From assembly GCF_009760915.1 (NCBI RefSeq), contig NZ_VIDQ01000038.1, forward strand, positions 1-64,000: a stretch of DNA of 64,000 nucleotides, in the 5' to 3' direction. Numbering within the stretch: the stretch's first letter is position 1; the number at the start of each line of letters is the position of its first letter. The notes below the pieces were generated by a model. That model did no database searches, had not been told where the DNA came from, and was given only the letters and a program-made list of their open reading frames with translations. A program made the position numbers and the translations under genes. This DNA comes from Azohydromonas aeria. Lineage in GTDB: Bacteria > Pseudomonadota > Gammaproteobacteria > Burkholderiales > Burkholderiaceae_C. Of the stretch, positions 49,443 through 58,274 are shown piece after piece.

Positions 49443-50306
49443 TCAGTGCGCCAGGAAGTCCAGCACCATGCGGTTGAACTTGTCGGCATGCTCCCACTGC
49501 GCCCAGTGGCCGCAGCGGCTGAAGACGTGCAGTTCCGCGTTCTGCAGCCCCGCCACCAGGCGCAGGCCCGTGTCCAGCGGCACGAAGCGGTCGTCGCGGC
49601 CCCAGATCACCAATGCCGGCGCCTTGATCTCGCCCAGCCGGTGGCCCACGTCCGGGAACTGCTTCGGATTCGCCTCGGCGCTCTTGACGAAGTTCTCCAG
49701 GTGGTCGCGGCGCGTGAGCATGTTGTCCAGGCGTGCCTGGAACAGCGCTTCGGTCAGGCTGCTCGTGTCGTACACGAACACGCTCATCATGCGCTTGAGG
49801 TTCTCGATGGTGGGGTCACGGTAGAGCGCCCCGATGAGCTTGATGCCCTCGGTGGGCATGGGCACGAAGGAGCTTGCGCCGCCGGTGCCGCCGCCCATGA
49901 GGATGAGCTTGCGGACCCGCGCGGGGTTGGCCAGCGCGAAGGCCACGGCGCTGTGCCCACCCATGGAGTTGCCGACGAGGTGGGCCTTGTCCAGTCCGAT
50001 GGTATCCATCAGCCCCTTGAGGGCGCGGGCGTTGAGGTCGGAGCGCGAGCCGGTGCACACGATCGGGTCGCTCTCGCTCCAGCCTGGGCAGTCCATGAGG
50101 ATGACGCGGTAGCCGGCCGCTACCAGCGGCTCGACGTTGCGGTTGAAGTTGGCCCAGCCGCTGGCGCCCGGGCCCGAGCCGTGCAGCATGACGACTGTCT
50201 CGTCGCCGCTGCCGCAGTCGTTGTAGTGGAGCTGCAGTTCCAGGTCGCCTTCCTGGATGCGGACGAAGCGGCTGGTGGATGCTTCGGTCAGGGGCGTAGT
50301 GCTCAT
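49443..50306 (-). CDS. mhpC: 2-hydroxy-6-oxonona-2,4-dienedioate hydrolase
   Basis: The product has 287 residues of the alpha/beta-hydrolase fold. Oxyanion HGSGPGASGWANFNRNVEPL, nucleophile elbow VGNSMGGHSAVAFALANP (Ser114), acid WGRDDRFVPLDTG and catalytic His in SRCGHWAQWEHADKFNRMVL are all present. The HGSGPGASG-WANF pattern is that of MhpC/BphD C-C hydrolases, which split the meta-cleavage product into 2-hydroxypentadienoate and succinate or fumarate. It lies downstream of mhpE in the operon. Confidence 0.93.
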   Translation of the reverse strand: MSTTPLTEASTSRFVRIQEGDLELQLHYNDCGSGDETVVMLHGSGPGASGWANFNRNVEPLVAAGYRVILMDCPGWSESDPIVCTGSRSDLNARALKGLMDTIGLDKAHLVGNSMGGHSAVAFALANPARVRKLILMGGGTGGASSFVPMPTEGIKLIGALYRDPTIENLKRMMSVFVYDTSSLTEALFQARLDNMLTRRDHLENFVKSAEANPKQFPDVGHRLGEIKAPALVIWGRDDRFVPLDTGLRLVAGLQNAELHVFSRCGHWAQWEHADKFNRMVLDFLAH

Positions 50307-50340
50307 GGAGTGTCTTTCAAGGCGTAAATGGTGAAGTGGA

Positions 50341-51384
50341 TCAGGCGGCTTCGGCGGCAGAGCGGCCGGCGTCCCGCGCCTTGAGCAGGTCCAGCGCCAC
50401 GTCGACGATCATGTCTTCCTGGCCGCCGACCATGCGCCGCCGGCCCAGCTCCACCAGGATGTCCACGGTGCTGAGGCCGTACTTCCTGGCGGCGGCTTCC
50501 GAGTGGCGCAGGAAGCTGGAGTACACGCCGGCATAGCCGAGGGCCAGCGTCTCGCGGTCCACGCGCACCGGGCGGTCCTGCATCGGGCGCACGATGTCGT
50601 CAGCCGCGTCCATCAGCCGCATCAGGTCCGTGCCGTGGTTCCAGCCCAGGCGCTCGGCCGCGGCGATGAAGACTTCCAGCGGCGCATTGCCCGCACCGGC
50701 GCCCATGCCGGCGAGGCTGGCGTCGATGCGGTCGCACCCTTCTTCCACCGCGACGATCGAGTTGGCCACGCCCAGGCTCAGGTTGTGGTGCGCGTGCATG
50801 CCGGTCTGCGTCTCGGGCTTGAGCACGTCCTTGAATGCGCGGAAGCGGTCGCGCACGTCCTGCATGCCCAAAGCGCCGCCGGAGTCCACGACGTAGCAGC
50901 AGGTGGCGCCGTAGCTCTCCATCAGCCTGGCCTGCTCGGCGAGCTTCTGCGGCGTGGTCATGTGGCTCATCATCAGGAAGCCCACGGCCTCCATGCCCAG
51001 GTGGCGCGCGTACTCGATGTGCTGCTTCGAGATGTCGGCCTCGGTGCAGTGAGTGGCCACGCGCACGACGCGCGCGCCGGCGTCATAGGCCGCCTTCAGG
51101 TCGTGCACGGTGCCGATGCCCGGCAGCAGCAGCGTGGCGATCCTGGCGTGCTTGACCACGCTGGCCACGGCCTCGATCCATTCCAGGTCGGTGTGCGCGC
51201 CGAAGCCGTAGTTGAAGCTGCCGCCCTGCAGCCCGTCGCCGTGGGCGACCTCGATGGAGTCCACCCTGGCCTCGTCGAGCGCCTTGGCGATCTGCGCGGC
51301 CTGCGCCACGCTGTACTGGTGGCGGATGGCGTGGCTGCCGTCGCGCAGCGTCACGTCGGAGATGTAGAGCTTCTTGCCGTTCAT
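50341..51384 (-). CDS. mhpE: 4-hydroxy-2-oxovalerate aldolase
   Basis: The product has 347 residues from ATG 51384 with AAGGAG upstream. The TIM-barrel aldolase signature is complete: ISDVTLRDGSHAIRHQYSVA (metal Asp, catalytic Arg), GDGLQGGSFNYGFGAHTDLE, RVATHCTEADISKQHIEYAR and GMHAHHNLSLGVANSIVAVE, with the metal-binding HxH. It cleaves 4-hydroxy-2-oxovalerate into pyruvate and acetaldehyde, channelled to MhpF, whose gene lies 14 bases upstream. The C-terminal communication domain is full length. Confidence 0.96.
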   Translation of the reverse strand: MNGKKLYISDVTLRDGSHAIRHQYSVAQAAQIAKALDEARVDSIEVAHGDGLQGGSFNYGFGAHTDLEWIEAVASVVKHARIATLLLPGIGTVHDLKAAYDAGARVVRVATHCTEADISKQHIEYARHLGMEAVGFLMMSHMTTPQKLAEQARLMESYGATCCYVVDSGGALGMQDVRDRFRAFKDVLKPETQTGMHAHHNLSLGVANSIVAVEEGCDRIDASLAGMGAGAGNAPLEVFIAAAERLGWNHGTDLMRLMDAADDIVRPMQDRPVRVDRETLALGYAGVYSSFLRHSEAAARKYGLSTVDILVELGRRRMVGGQEDMIVDVALDLLKARDAGRSAAEAA

Positions 51385-51398
51385 GGTGGGGGTCTCCT

Positions 51399-52343
51399 TC
51401 AAGCCGTGAGCGGCTTCAGCAGCTTCGCCGCGATGCTCTCGGCCGTGCGCAGCGCGGCGCTGGTCATGATGTCGAGGTTGCCGGCGTAGGCGGGCAGGTA
51501 GTGCGCGGCGCCTTCGACTTCCAGGAAGATGCTGGTCTTCAGGCCTGCGATGCGGCCCACGCCGGGGATCAGCAGCGGCTGCTCGATGCGGTCGAACTGC
51601 ACCTGCTGCTTGAGGCGGTAGCCGGGAACGTAGGCCTGCACGTCGGCGGCCATGCGCTCGACCGAAGCGGCAATAGCGGCCTCGTCCGCGAAGTCCGACA
51701 GCGTGTAGACCGTGTCGCGCATCATCAGCGGCGGCTCGGCCGGGTTGAGCACGATGATGGCCTTGCCCTTGGCGGCACCGCCCACGGCCTCGATGGCCTT
51801 GGAGGTAGTCTCGGTGAACTCGTCGATGTTGGCGCGCGTGCCCGGGCCCGCGCTTCTGCTGGAGATGGAGGCGACGATCTCGCCGTAGTGCACCTTGGCC
51901 ACGCGGCTCACCGCCGCCACCATCGGGATGGTGGCCTGGCCGCCGCAGGTCACCATGTTGAGGTTCTTCGCATCCAGGTGCTGCTCGCCGTTGACCACGG
52001 GCACGCAGTACGGGCCGATGGCCGCCGGCGTGAGGTCCACCATGCGGATGCCGGGTTTCAGGCTGCGCAGGAAGGCATCGTTCCTGACGTGCGCGCCGGC
52101 CGAGGTGGCGTCGAAGACGATGTCGATGTCGGCGAACACCGGCAGCTTCGCCAGGCCTTCGACGCCTTCATGCGTCGTGGCCACGCCCAGGCGCGCCGCG
52201 CGCGCCAGGCCGTCGGAAGCCGCGTCGATGCCGACCATGGCGCCCATTTCCAGGTGCCTGCCGTGGCGCAGGATCTTGATCATCAAGTCCGTGCCGATGT
52301 TGCCGCTGCCGATGATGGCGGCCTTGAGCTTGGTGCTGTTCAT
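51399..52343 (-). CDS. mhpF: Acetaldehyde dehydrogenase (acetylating)
   Basis: The product has 314 residues from ATG 52343. Rossmann start AAIIGSGNIGTDLMIKILRH, catalytic Cys133 in MVTCGGQATIPMVAAVSRVA, SAGPGTRANIDEFTETTSKA and NPAEPPLMMRDTVYTL. It oxidises acetaldehyde from MhpE to acetyl-CoA with NAD and CoA. It is the dedicated dehydrogenase partner of the class II aldolase next to it. Confidence 0.96.
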   Translation of the reverse strand: MNSTKLKAAIIGSGNIGTDLMIKILRHGRHLEMGAMVGIDAASDGLARAARLGVATTHEGVEGLAKLPVFADIDIVFDATSAGAHVRNDAFLRSLKPGIRMVDLTPAAIGPYCVPVVNGEQHLDAKNLNMVTCGGQATIPMVAAVSRVAKVHYGEIVASISSRSAGPGTRANIDEFTETTSKAIEAVGGAAKGKAIIVLNPAEPPLMMRDTVYTLSDFADEAAIAASVERMAADVQAYVPGYRLKQQVQFDRIEQPLLIPGVGRIAGLKTSIFLEVEGAAHYLPAYAGNLDIMTSAALRTAESIAAKLLKPLTA

Positions 52344-52354
52344 GGGTGAGTTCC

Positions 52355-53332
52355 TCAATCGACGGACGCGCCGCTCGTCTTGACCAGCGCGCTCCAGCGC
52401 GTGATCTCTTCCTTCATGAAGCTGCCGAAGGCTTCGGGGCTCATCGGCATGGGCTGCAGTCCCTGGTCGGTGAAGCGCTTGACCACGTCCGGGCTGCGCA
52501 GCGCCTTGGCCAGCGACTCGTTGAGTCGGGCCACGGCCGGCGCCGGCGTGCCGGCCTTGACCACCGCGCCGAACCACACGCTGGCGTCCACGCCCGTGGT
52601 GCCCAGTTCCTGCAGCGTGCGCACTTCGGGCAGTTGGGCCGCGCGCTTCGTCGCAGCGATGGCCAGGGGTTTCAGCTTGCCGCTCTGGATCAGCGGCGCG
52701 GTGGTGATGACGGGGTCGAACATCAGGTCCACCTGGCCGCCCATGAGATCCTGCAGCGCCGGGGCCGAGCCCTTGTAGGCGACGTGGTGGAAATCGCCGC
52801 CGCTGCGGCTGCGGTAGAGCTCGCCCAGCAGGTGGCCGATGGACCCTACGCCTTGGGATGCGAAGTTCAGGCCGCCATCCTTCCTGCTGGCAGCCACCAG
52901 CTCGGCCACCGAGTTCACCGGGCTGCCCTTGGGCACGACGAGCACCAGGGGCGAGGAAATCAGCGCCGTGACGGGCTGGAAGTCCTTGACCGGGTCGTAG
53001 CTGAACTTGCGGTACAGCGTCGGGTTGACGGCGAACATCTCCGTGGCGGCCACGAAAACGGTGTGGCCGTCGGCCGGCTGCGTCCTGACGGCCTGCGCCG
53101 CGATCTGGCCGCCCGCGCCGGGCTTGTTGTCCACGATCACTGTCTGGCGCAGGTCTTCCTGCAGCTTGCCGGCCAGCACGCGCGCGATCTGGTCCGTGAT
53201 GCCGCCGGGCGGGAAGGGCACGACCAGCGTGACGGGCTTGCTCGGGAAATCCTGTGCCAGCGCCGGGCCGGTCAGTGCCGAGACGATCGCGACAGTCAGC
53301 GCACCCAGGGTGAAGCGACGGGAGTGGTTCAT
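52355..53332 (-). CDS. Bug/TctC-family solute-binding protein
   Basis: The product has 325 residues from ATG 53332. Signal peptide NHSRRFTLGALTVAIVSALT with RR motif, ending ALAQ. Motifs: VTLVVPFPPGGITDQIARVL, VIVDNKPGAGGQIAAQAVRT, NFASQGVGSIGHLLGELYRS and VAYKGSAPALQDLMGGQVDL. It interrupts the usual mhpD-mhpF gene order, sitting between mhpD and mhpF, with short gaps both sides. It thus belongs to the operon and probably binds the substrate acid. Confidence 0.92.
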   Translation of the reverse strand: MNHSRRFTLGALTVAIVSALTGPALAQDFPSKPVTLVVPFPPGGITDQIARVLAGKLQEDLRQTVIVDNKPGAGGQIAAQAVRTQPADGHTVFVAATEMFAVNPTLYRKFSYDPVKDFQPVTALISSPLVLVVPKGSPVNSVAELVAASRKDGGLNFASQGVGSIGHLLGELYRSRSGGDFHHVAYKGSAPALQDLMGGQVDLMFDPVITTAPLIQSGKLKPLAIAATKRAAQLPEVRTLQELGTTGVDASVWFGAVVKAGTPAPAVARLNESLAKALRSPDVVKRFTDQGLQPMPMSPEAFGSFMKEEITRWSALVKTSGASVD

Positions 53333-53364
53333 GGTGAATCCTCGGGGTTTGCCTTGAAAGGCGG

Positions 53365-54153
53365 TCAGGCCGCGGAGAAGCGCGCGCGCACGCTGCCCAC
53401 GCCTTCGATGCAGGCCTCGAAGCGGTCGCCGGGCTGCACGGCGACCATGGGACCCAGCGCGCCGGTGAGCACCAGGTCGCCGGCGCGCAGCGGCTGCCCC
53501 AGCGCGGCGAGCTTGCGCGCAAGCCACACCGCGGCGTTGAGCGGATGGCCCAGGCAGGCGGCGCCGCTGCCGCTGGAGACAGTCTCCTCACCGCGCGTCA
53601 TCGACATCGCGCACAGCTTGAGGTCCAGGCCATCGAGCTTCCTGGGCACGCCGCCGAGCACCACCAGGCTGCTGGAAGCGTTGTCGGCCACGGTGTCGGT
53701 GAAGCGGATGTTCCAGCGCGCGATGCGGCTGCCCACGATCTCGATGGCCGGCAGCACGTAGGCCGTGGCGTTGATCAGCTCGACGAGCGTCGTATCGGCG
53801 GCCGGCAGGTCGCGCGAGAGCACCAGCGCCACCTCCGCTTCCACCTTGGGCTGCAGCGTGCGCGAAAGCGGCACGACCTCGTCGTCGCCGTAGAGCATGT
53901 CGGCGTAGAGCGTGCCGAAGTCGGGCTGGTCCACGCCGAGCTGCTGCTGCACCGCGGCCGAGGTCAGGCCGATCTTGCGGCCGACGATGCGCCGGCCTTG
54001 AGCCAGCGCGTGCTCCACGTTGGCCTGCTGGATGGCGTAGGCGATGCGGCCGTCGGGATCGGGGCCGATCTCGTCGCGCAGCGCCTCGATGGGCTCGCGC
54101 TGAGCTTCAGCCCGGCGCAGCCGCTGCGCCCATTCGTTGATGCGGGTTTCCAT
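53365..54153 (-). CDS. mhpD: 2-oxopent-4-enoate hydratase
   Basis: The product has 262 residues. Family motifs: RRIVGRKIGLTSAAVQQQLG, PDFGTLYADMLYGDDEVVPL, LQPKVEAEVALVLSRDLPAA (metal-binding Glu pair), INATAYVLPAIEIVGSRIAR and the C-terminal LVLTGALGPMVAVQPGDRFE. It hydrates 2-oxopent-4-enoate to 4-hydroxy-2-oxovalerate, the MhpE substrate. It lies between mhpB and a Bug gene on the minus strand. Confidence 0.95.
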   Translation of the reverse strand: METRINEWAQRLRRAEAQREPIEALRDEIGPDPDGRIAYAIQQANVEHALAQGRRIVGRKIGLTSAAVQQQLGVDQPDFGTLYADMLYGDDEVVPLSRTLQPKVEAEVALVLSRDLPAADTTLVELINATAYVLPAIEIVGSRIARWNIRFTDTVADNASSSLVVLGGVPRKLDGLDLKLCAMSMTRGEETVSSGSGAACLGHPLNAAVWLARKLAALGQPLRAGDLVLTGALGPMVAVQPGDRFEACIEGVGSVRARFSAA

Positions 54154-54172
54154 GTCTTCTCCTGGAGTGGGT

Positions 54173-55123
54173 TCAGGCCTGCAGGCACAGCAAGCCGAAG
54201 CCGGCGATGTATTCGGGGATGGCCTGGTAGTGGCGCAGCGTGCAGTGCGCAGGACGATCGGCAGGCAGGGCGCTGCGCGCCACCAGCCAGCTCTTGGACT
54301 CGTGGGCCGAGAGGCCGGCCTCGCGCTCGATGCCGTCCTCGCTCAGCGTGCACAACGCGTCGATCGCAGCGCCCCCGGTTTCGAGCGCATCCATCCAGCG
54401 CGCGTCCCAGGCCGGGTTGAGCGGCTTCATGCCCGGGTCGCCTGCAGCCAGGGCGCGGCCCGCGGCCATCACGCGCTGCGTCTTGGCGTCGCGCTCGACC
54501 GGCGTGGGTTCGCGCCTGAAGGTGATGCGCTCGCGCACGGCCGGGTCCGGGTGCGCCAGCGTGGGCACCGGCGGCTCGTGCGAAAGGCCGCCCGAGCCGA
54601 TGAGCAGGGTGCGCTTTGGCACGGTGTCCAGGAAGCGCCCGATGGCCTGGCCGAGCTGGCGGCAACGGCGCAGCCGCGGGATGCCCGGCTGGGCCACGGC
54701 GTTGATGAAGATGGGCAGCACTGGCGGCGTGTCCAGGCTGCCCCACAGCAGCTGCAGCGCCTGGGCGAAGCCGTGATCCACCTGCATGCGGCGCGAGACG
54801 GCGAGGTCGAAGTCCGCGTCCATCAGGTGCTTGGCCAGCGCCAGCGCCGCGTCCGGATCCACATGCAGTTCGCCGGGCGGCGTGAGGTAGTCACCCACCG
54901 AGCGCGCGGCCGTGCCGATGCAAAACGGCGGCATCAGCTCGTTGAAGAAGCCGTTGTAGTGGTCGGGCGCCACCAGCACGACGAGCTCGGGTCTGAAGGC
55001 CTGCACCTGCTCGCGGGCCTGCGCGATGGCACCCTGCAGCGCAGCCTCGACCGGTGCCGCCACGGGGTTGAGGCCCATCAGCGGCGAATGGGACAGGCCC
55101 AGGAACGCGCGCTGGCTGCTCAT
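54173..55123 (-). CDS. mhpB: 2,3-dihydroxyphenylpropionate 1,2-dioxygenase
   Basis: The product has 316 residues from ATG 55123, overlapping the mhpA stop by four bases. A class III extradiol dioxygenase: AFLGLSHSPLMGLNP (first His), VLVAPDHYNGFFNELMPPFC, RRMQVDHGFAQALQLLWGSL, LLIGSGGLSHEPPVPTLAHP and a C-terminal SWLVARSALPADRP. It cleaves the catecholic ring of 3-(2,3-dihydroxyphenyl)propionate next to the propionate-bearing carbon. The overlap with mhpA gives translational coupling of hydroxylation and cleavage. Confidence 0.95.
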   Translation of the reverse strand: MSSQRAFLGLSHSPLMGLNPVAAPVEAALQGAIAQAREQVQAFRPELVVLVAPDHYNGFFNELMPPFCIGTAARSVGDYLTPPGELHVDPDAALALAKHLMDADFDLAVSRRMQVDHGFAQALQLLWGSLDTPPVLPIFINAVAQPGIPRLRRCRQLGQAIGRFLDTVPKRTLLIGSGGLSHEPPVPTLAHPDPAVRERITFRREPTPVERDAKTQRVMAAGRALAAGDPGMKPLNPAWDARWMDALETGGAAIDALCTLSEDGIEREAGLSAHESKSWLVARSALPADRPAHCTLRHYQAIPEYIAGFGLLCLQA

Positions 55124-56910
55124 GCGGCCTCCGCGAGTTCCAGCACCGGCGCGGCGGTGGCCGGCGCGGCCAGCGGCATGGCCAGCGCATCGGCCAGCGC
55201 GCGGGTGGTGGCATCCACTTCCTGCGGCGAGCACAGCGCGGCAACGAAGCGGTCCGGGCGGATGAACACCACCGAGCTGGGCTGCTGCGCGAACCAGGCC
55301 TTGAGACGGTTGCCCAGGTCGCCGATGCAGGTCACGCCGTTGCGATGGTCGTCGTGGTGCGCCATCTGCACCGCCGGCTTGACGGTGACGAAGCGCGCGC
55401 CCAGCCGCTCCCAGAAAGCACACGCCTGCGAGCTCATGCCATGGGTCGGGTCGGTGCCCCAGGCCACGATGGCGAAGTTCAGTCCGACCACCTCGTCGAG
55501 CAGCCGCGACTGCCCGTCCTCGCACAGCACGCGGGGCTGGATGAACATGCGTCCCACGGCGGTGCCCTCGTCGGTCTGGCGGCCGTGCACGAGGCGGTGC
55601 ACCAGCGAGCCTTCCTTCTCCGCCATGAGGCCCAGCAGCCGGCCCAGCGCCGAGCCGCCCGAGCGCTCCAGTGCACGAGCCAGCAGTCCCTGGCGCGCCG
55701 CCGTGCCGCTGCCCGTGAGCACGGCGCCCTGCCGGTATCGGGGCATGGGCTTGAAGCGCATCTCTACGATGTAGCGCTTGGCCGAAGGCAGCCGATTGAG
55801 CGCCAGCGTCAAGCCGTCGCGCAGCCTGGCCCCCCAGCGGCTGGCCGGGGCGAAGATGTCGCCCGCCACCTCTGAGAGGTGGATCATCGAGCGCGCATGG
55901 CTGCGCCGCTCCTGGGTGTAGCTGTCGAGCAGCCGCTCGCCGGCCAGGCCCTTGACCACGTGCGCCAGCTTCCACGCCAGGTTGCTCGCATCGCGCAGCC
56001 CGCTGTTGTAGCCCTGGCCCTGCCACACCGGCATGATGTGCGCCGCGTCGCCGGCCAGCAGCACGCGCTGCACGCGAAACGTCTCGGCCAGCCGCGCGTT
56101 GTGCGTGTACACGCGCTTGCGGATGTAGTCCACCCGGTCGGGATCGGCCACTACCTTGCGCATCAGGCGCGCCATGTTCTCGGGCCGTGACAGCTCCTCT
56201 TCCGTCTCGCCGGGCATCACCATGAACTCGAAGCGCCTGATGCCGTGCGGCAGCGCCGCCGAGACGTACGGACGCTCAGGGTCGCAGTGCATGTACACGT
56301 GCGGCGTGCCCAGCGGGTCGTTGCGCACGTCCACCACGATCCACTGGTTCGGCTTGGTACGGCCCTCGAAGGGCACGTTCAAGCTGCGGCGGATGAAGCT
56401 GTTGCCACCGTCGCAGGCCACGAGGTAGCGGCCACGCGCCTGCTGCACCCCGTCGGCACCCTTGAGCTGCAGCGACACGCCGGCCTCGTCCTGCGTGAAG
56501 GACTCGACCTCATGACCGAAGAGCACCTGCACGTGCGCGAAGCGTGCCAGGCCCTGGTACAGGATGTTGTCGATCTGCGGCTGGATGAAGGCATTGCGGC
56601 GCGACCAGCCAAACTCGTCAGTGCGCGGGTCGATGTCGGCGAAGCAGCGCCCGCTGCCGGTGACGAAGCGCATGGCGTGGTCGGGCGTGATGTGCGCCTG
56701 CACTTGCACTGCCAGGCCGGTGGCCTGCAGCGTGCGCAGCGACTCGTCGTCGATGCCGATGGCGCGGGGGTAATCGATGATGCTGTCGAGCTTTTCCACC
56801 ACCAGCACCCGCACGCCGTAGAGGCCCAGGGTGTTGGCAATGGTCAGTCCGACCGGGCCGGCGCCGACGATGAGCACGTCGGCGTCGAGTCGGGTGCGGT
56901 GGGTGGACAC
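55120..56910 (-). CDS. mhpA: 3-(3-hydroxyphenyl)propionate hydroxylase
   Basis: The product has 596 residues from GTG 56910, preceded by AAGGAGAC; the frame is open seven codons further. FAD monooxygenase features: ADVLIVGAGPVGLTIANTLG, GIDDESLRTLQATGLAVQVQ, LVACDGGNSFIRRSLNVPFE and RVLLAGDAAHIMPVWQGQGY with NSGLRDASNLAWKLAHVVKG. It hydroxylates 3-(3-hydroxyphenyl)propionate with NADH and O2. It is the first gene of the mhp operon facing mhpR. Confidence 0.94.
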   Translation of the reverse strand: MSTHRTRLDADVLIVGAGPVGLTIANTLGLYGVRVLVVEKLDSIIDYPRAIGIDDESLRTLQATGLAVQVQAHITPDHAMRFVTGSGRCFADIDPRTDEFGWSRRNAFIQPQIDNILYQGLARFAHVQVLFGHEVESFTQDEAGVSLQLKGADGVQQARGRYLVACDGGNSFIRRSLNVPFEGRTKPNQWIVVDVRNDPLGTPHVYMHCDPERPYVSAALPHGIRRFEFMVMPGETEEELSRPENMARLMRKVVADPDRVDYIRKRVYTHNARLAETFRVQRVLLAGDAAHIMPVWQGQGYNSGLRDASNLAWKLAHVVKGLAGERLLDSYTQERRSHARSMIHLSEVAGDIFAPASRWGARLRDGLTLALNRLPSAKRYIVEMRFKPMPRYRQGAVLTGSGTAARQGLLARALERSGGSALGRLLGLMAEKEGSLVHRLVHGRQTDEGTAVGRMFIQPRVLCEDGQSRLLDEVVGLNFAIVAWGTDPTHGMSSQACAFWERLGARFVTVKPAVQMAHHDDHRNGVTCIGDLGNRLKAWFAQQPSSVVFIRPDRFVAALCSPQEVDATTRALADALAMPLAAPATAAPVLELAEAA

Positions 56911-56989
56911 GGCTGTCTCCTTCGGGATCACAAGCGGCGTCGCGCCGCGGTGACCGCAATGTCCTTGCGCTGGATCAACACGTAAACTG

Positions 56990-57006
56990 CGTGCACCTGG
57001 TGCACG
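56990..57006. promoter_or_regulatory. 17-bp perfect palindrome, probable MhpR operator
   Basis: CGTGCACCTGGTGCACG at 56990-57006 is a perfect inverted repeat with a single central base. It sits midway in the 130-base mhpA/mhpR intergenic region. GTGCACC-type palindromes are the known recognition type for MhpR-like IclR activators. A second palindrome, GGGTTAACCC (57016-57025), lies 15 bases before the mhpR start and could serve autoregulation. Confidence 0.75.
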
Positions 57007-57040
57007 TCTTGGCCTGGGTTAACCCGGATCAAGCTTTCCC

Positions 57041-57856
57041 ATGCCGTTATCTGCCAACGACCGCGACGAGGGCGTCTACAAGGAGGTGCGCGGCCTGTCG
57101 CGGGGGCTGGCGGTGCTCAAGGCCCTGAACCGGCTGCCCGGTGGGATCGGCAACACCACCGAGCTGGCACGCCTGTGCGAGCTGGACCGCACCACCACGA
57201 AGCGGCTGCTGGAGACGCTGCGCGCGCAGGGCCTGGTGCGCCAGGGCGAGAAGGAAGGGCAGTACTACCTGACTTTCGAGGTGCGGCGGCTGAGCGAGGG
57301 TTTCGAGGACGAGGCCTGGGTGGCGCGCATCGCGTCGCCGGCCATGCAGGCCGCGGTGCGCGAGCTGGTGTGGCCGTGCGACCTGGGCACGGCGGAGGCG
57401 GGCTTCATGGTGGTGCGGGAGTCCACGCACCGCTGGAGCGCGCTGTCGCAGCACCGCGCCATGATCGGCGAGAAGATGCCGCTGCTGGAAACGGCCATTG
57501 GCCGCGCTTACCTGGCCGCCGCCGACGAGGCTGAGCGCGAGGCGCTGCTGGAGCTGCTACGCCGCCGTGGCGATCGCCTGGGCGAGCTCGCGCGCGACAC
57601 CGTCTTCGTGCAGCGGCTGATCGAGCAGACGCTGCAGCGCGGTTACGCCATTAACGAAGGGGAATGGCTACAGCAGGCGGAATTCGCCGCTGTGGCAGTG
57701 CCGGTGCGAGCCGGGCAGCGGCTGCTGGCAGCGTTGAACCTGGTATTTCCAAAGACCGCGGTGTCCGAGCGTGACCTGCAGCAGCGCTTCGTGCCGGCAT
57801 TGCGGCGGCTGGCTGACGCTATCGGTCGGGGAAGCCGGGCCTGGATTGAAGCGTAA
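57041..57856 (+). CDS. mhpR: IclR-family regulator of the mhp cluster
   Basis: The product has 271 residues. N-terminal winged helix: EVRGLSRGLAVLKALNRLPG, TTELARLCELDRTTTKRLLE, TLRAQGLVRQGEKEGQYYLT. The IclR effector domain follows, with TAEAGFMVVRESTHRWSALS, KMPLLETAIGRAYLAAADEA and NEGEWLQQAEFAAVAVPVRA. It faces mhpA across a palindromic operator, as in other mhp clusters where MhpR activates the operon with the hydroxyphenylpropionate inducer. Confidence 0.92.
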   Translation: MPLSANDRDEGVYKEVRGLSRGLAVLKALNRLPGGIGNTTELARLCELDRTTTKRLLETLRAQGLVRQGEKEGQYYLTFEVRRLSEGFEDEAWVARIASPAMQAAVRELVWPCDLGTAEAGFMVVRESTHRWSALSQHRAMIGEKMPLLETAIGRAYLAAADEAEREALLELLRRRGDRLGELARDTVFVQRLIEQTLQRGYAINEGEWLQQAEFAAVAVPVRAGQRLLAALNLVFPKTAVSERDLQQRFVPALRRLADAIGRGSRAWIEA

Positions 57857-58274
57857 GAGTAGCCCCATTATTTTATGCTTGCGCAACCAACTTCAGATAA
57901 ATGTAATTACCGTGCGACGCACACACGCTTCAGATAGGACTTAAGGCTGAAAGGCCGGCCGCGGTTCACTTGCCCGGCAATGGCCAAGAAGTGGACACAC
58001 CCGCCGGCACCTTCTTCGAGGACAACGGTGCCAAGCCGTGGACCGGCTCGCCGCGAGATCTGGCCAAGTTCCGGGCCGAAAAACGTAGAAGTGGACTTAC
58101 ATCATCAAGTCTGCCGGCATCGAGCTGGAGTGGCGTCGGCGCCGGCGCGGATGTAGACGGTACTGGCAGAGCTGTGATCGGCCGCGCCACGAGAGCGTAG
58201 TGGCGGGGCGAACCCGCTGCGATGCCTAGCAAGTGGGGGTGCCCACACCGTCACCCCGTACTGCGGCCTGCGGT
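57857..58274. other. Gene-free spacer between mhpR and mobR
   Basis: No convincing gene lies in these 418 bases. The first 60 bases are AT-rich (CCCCATTATTTTATG), probably the end of the mhpR transcript. A short open patch at about 57985-58090 reads PAGTFFEDNGAKPWTGSPRD, protein-like but unrecognised, and could be a remnant. Confidence 0.35.
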
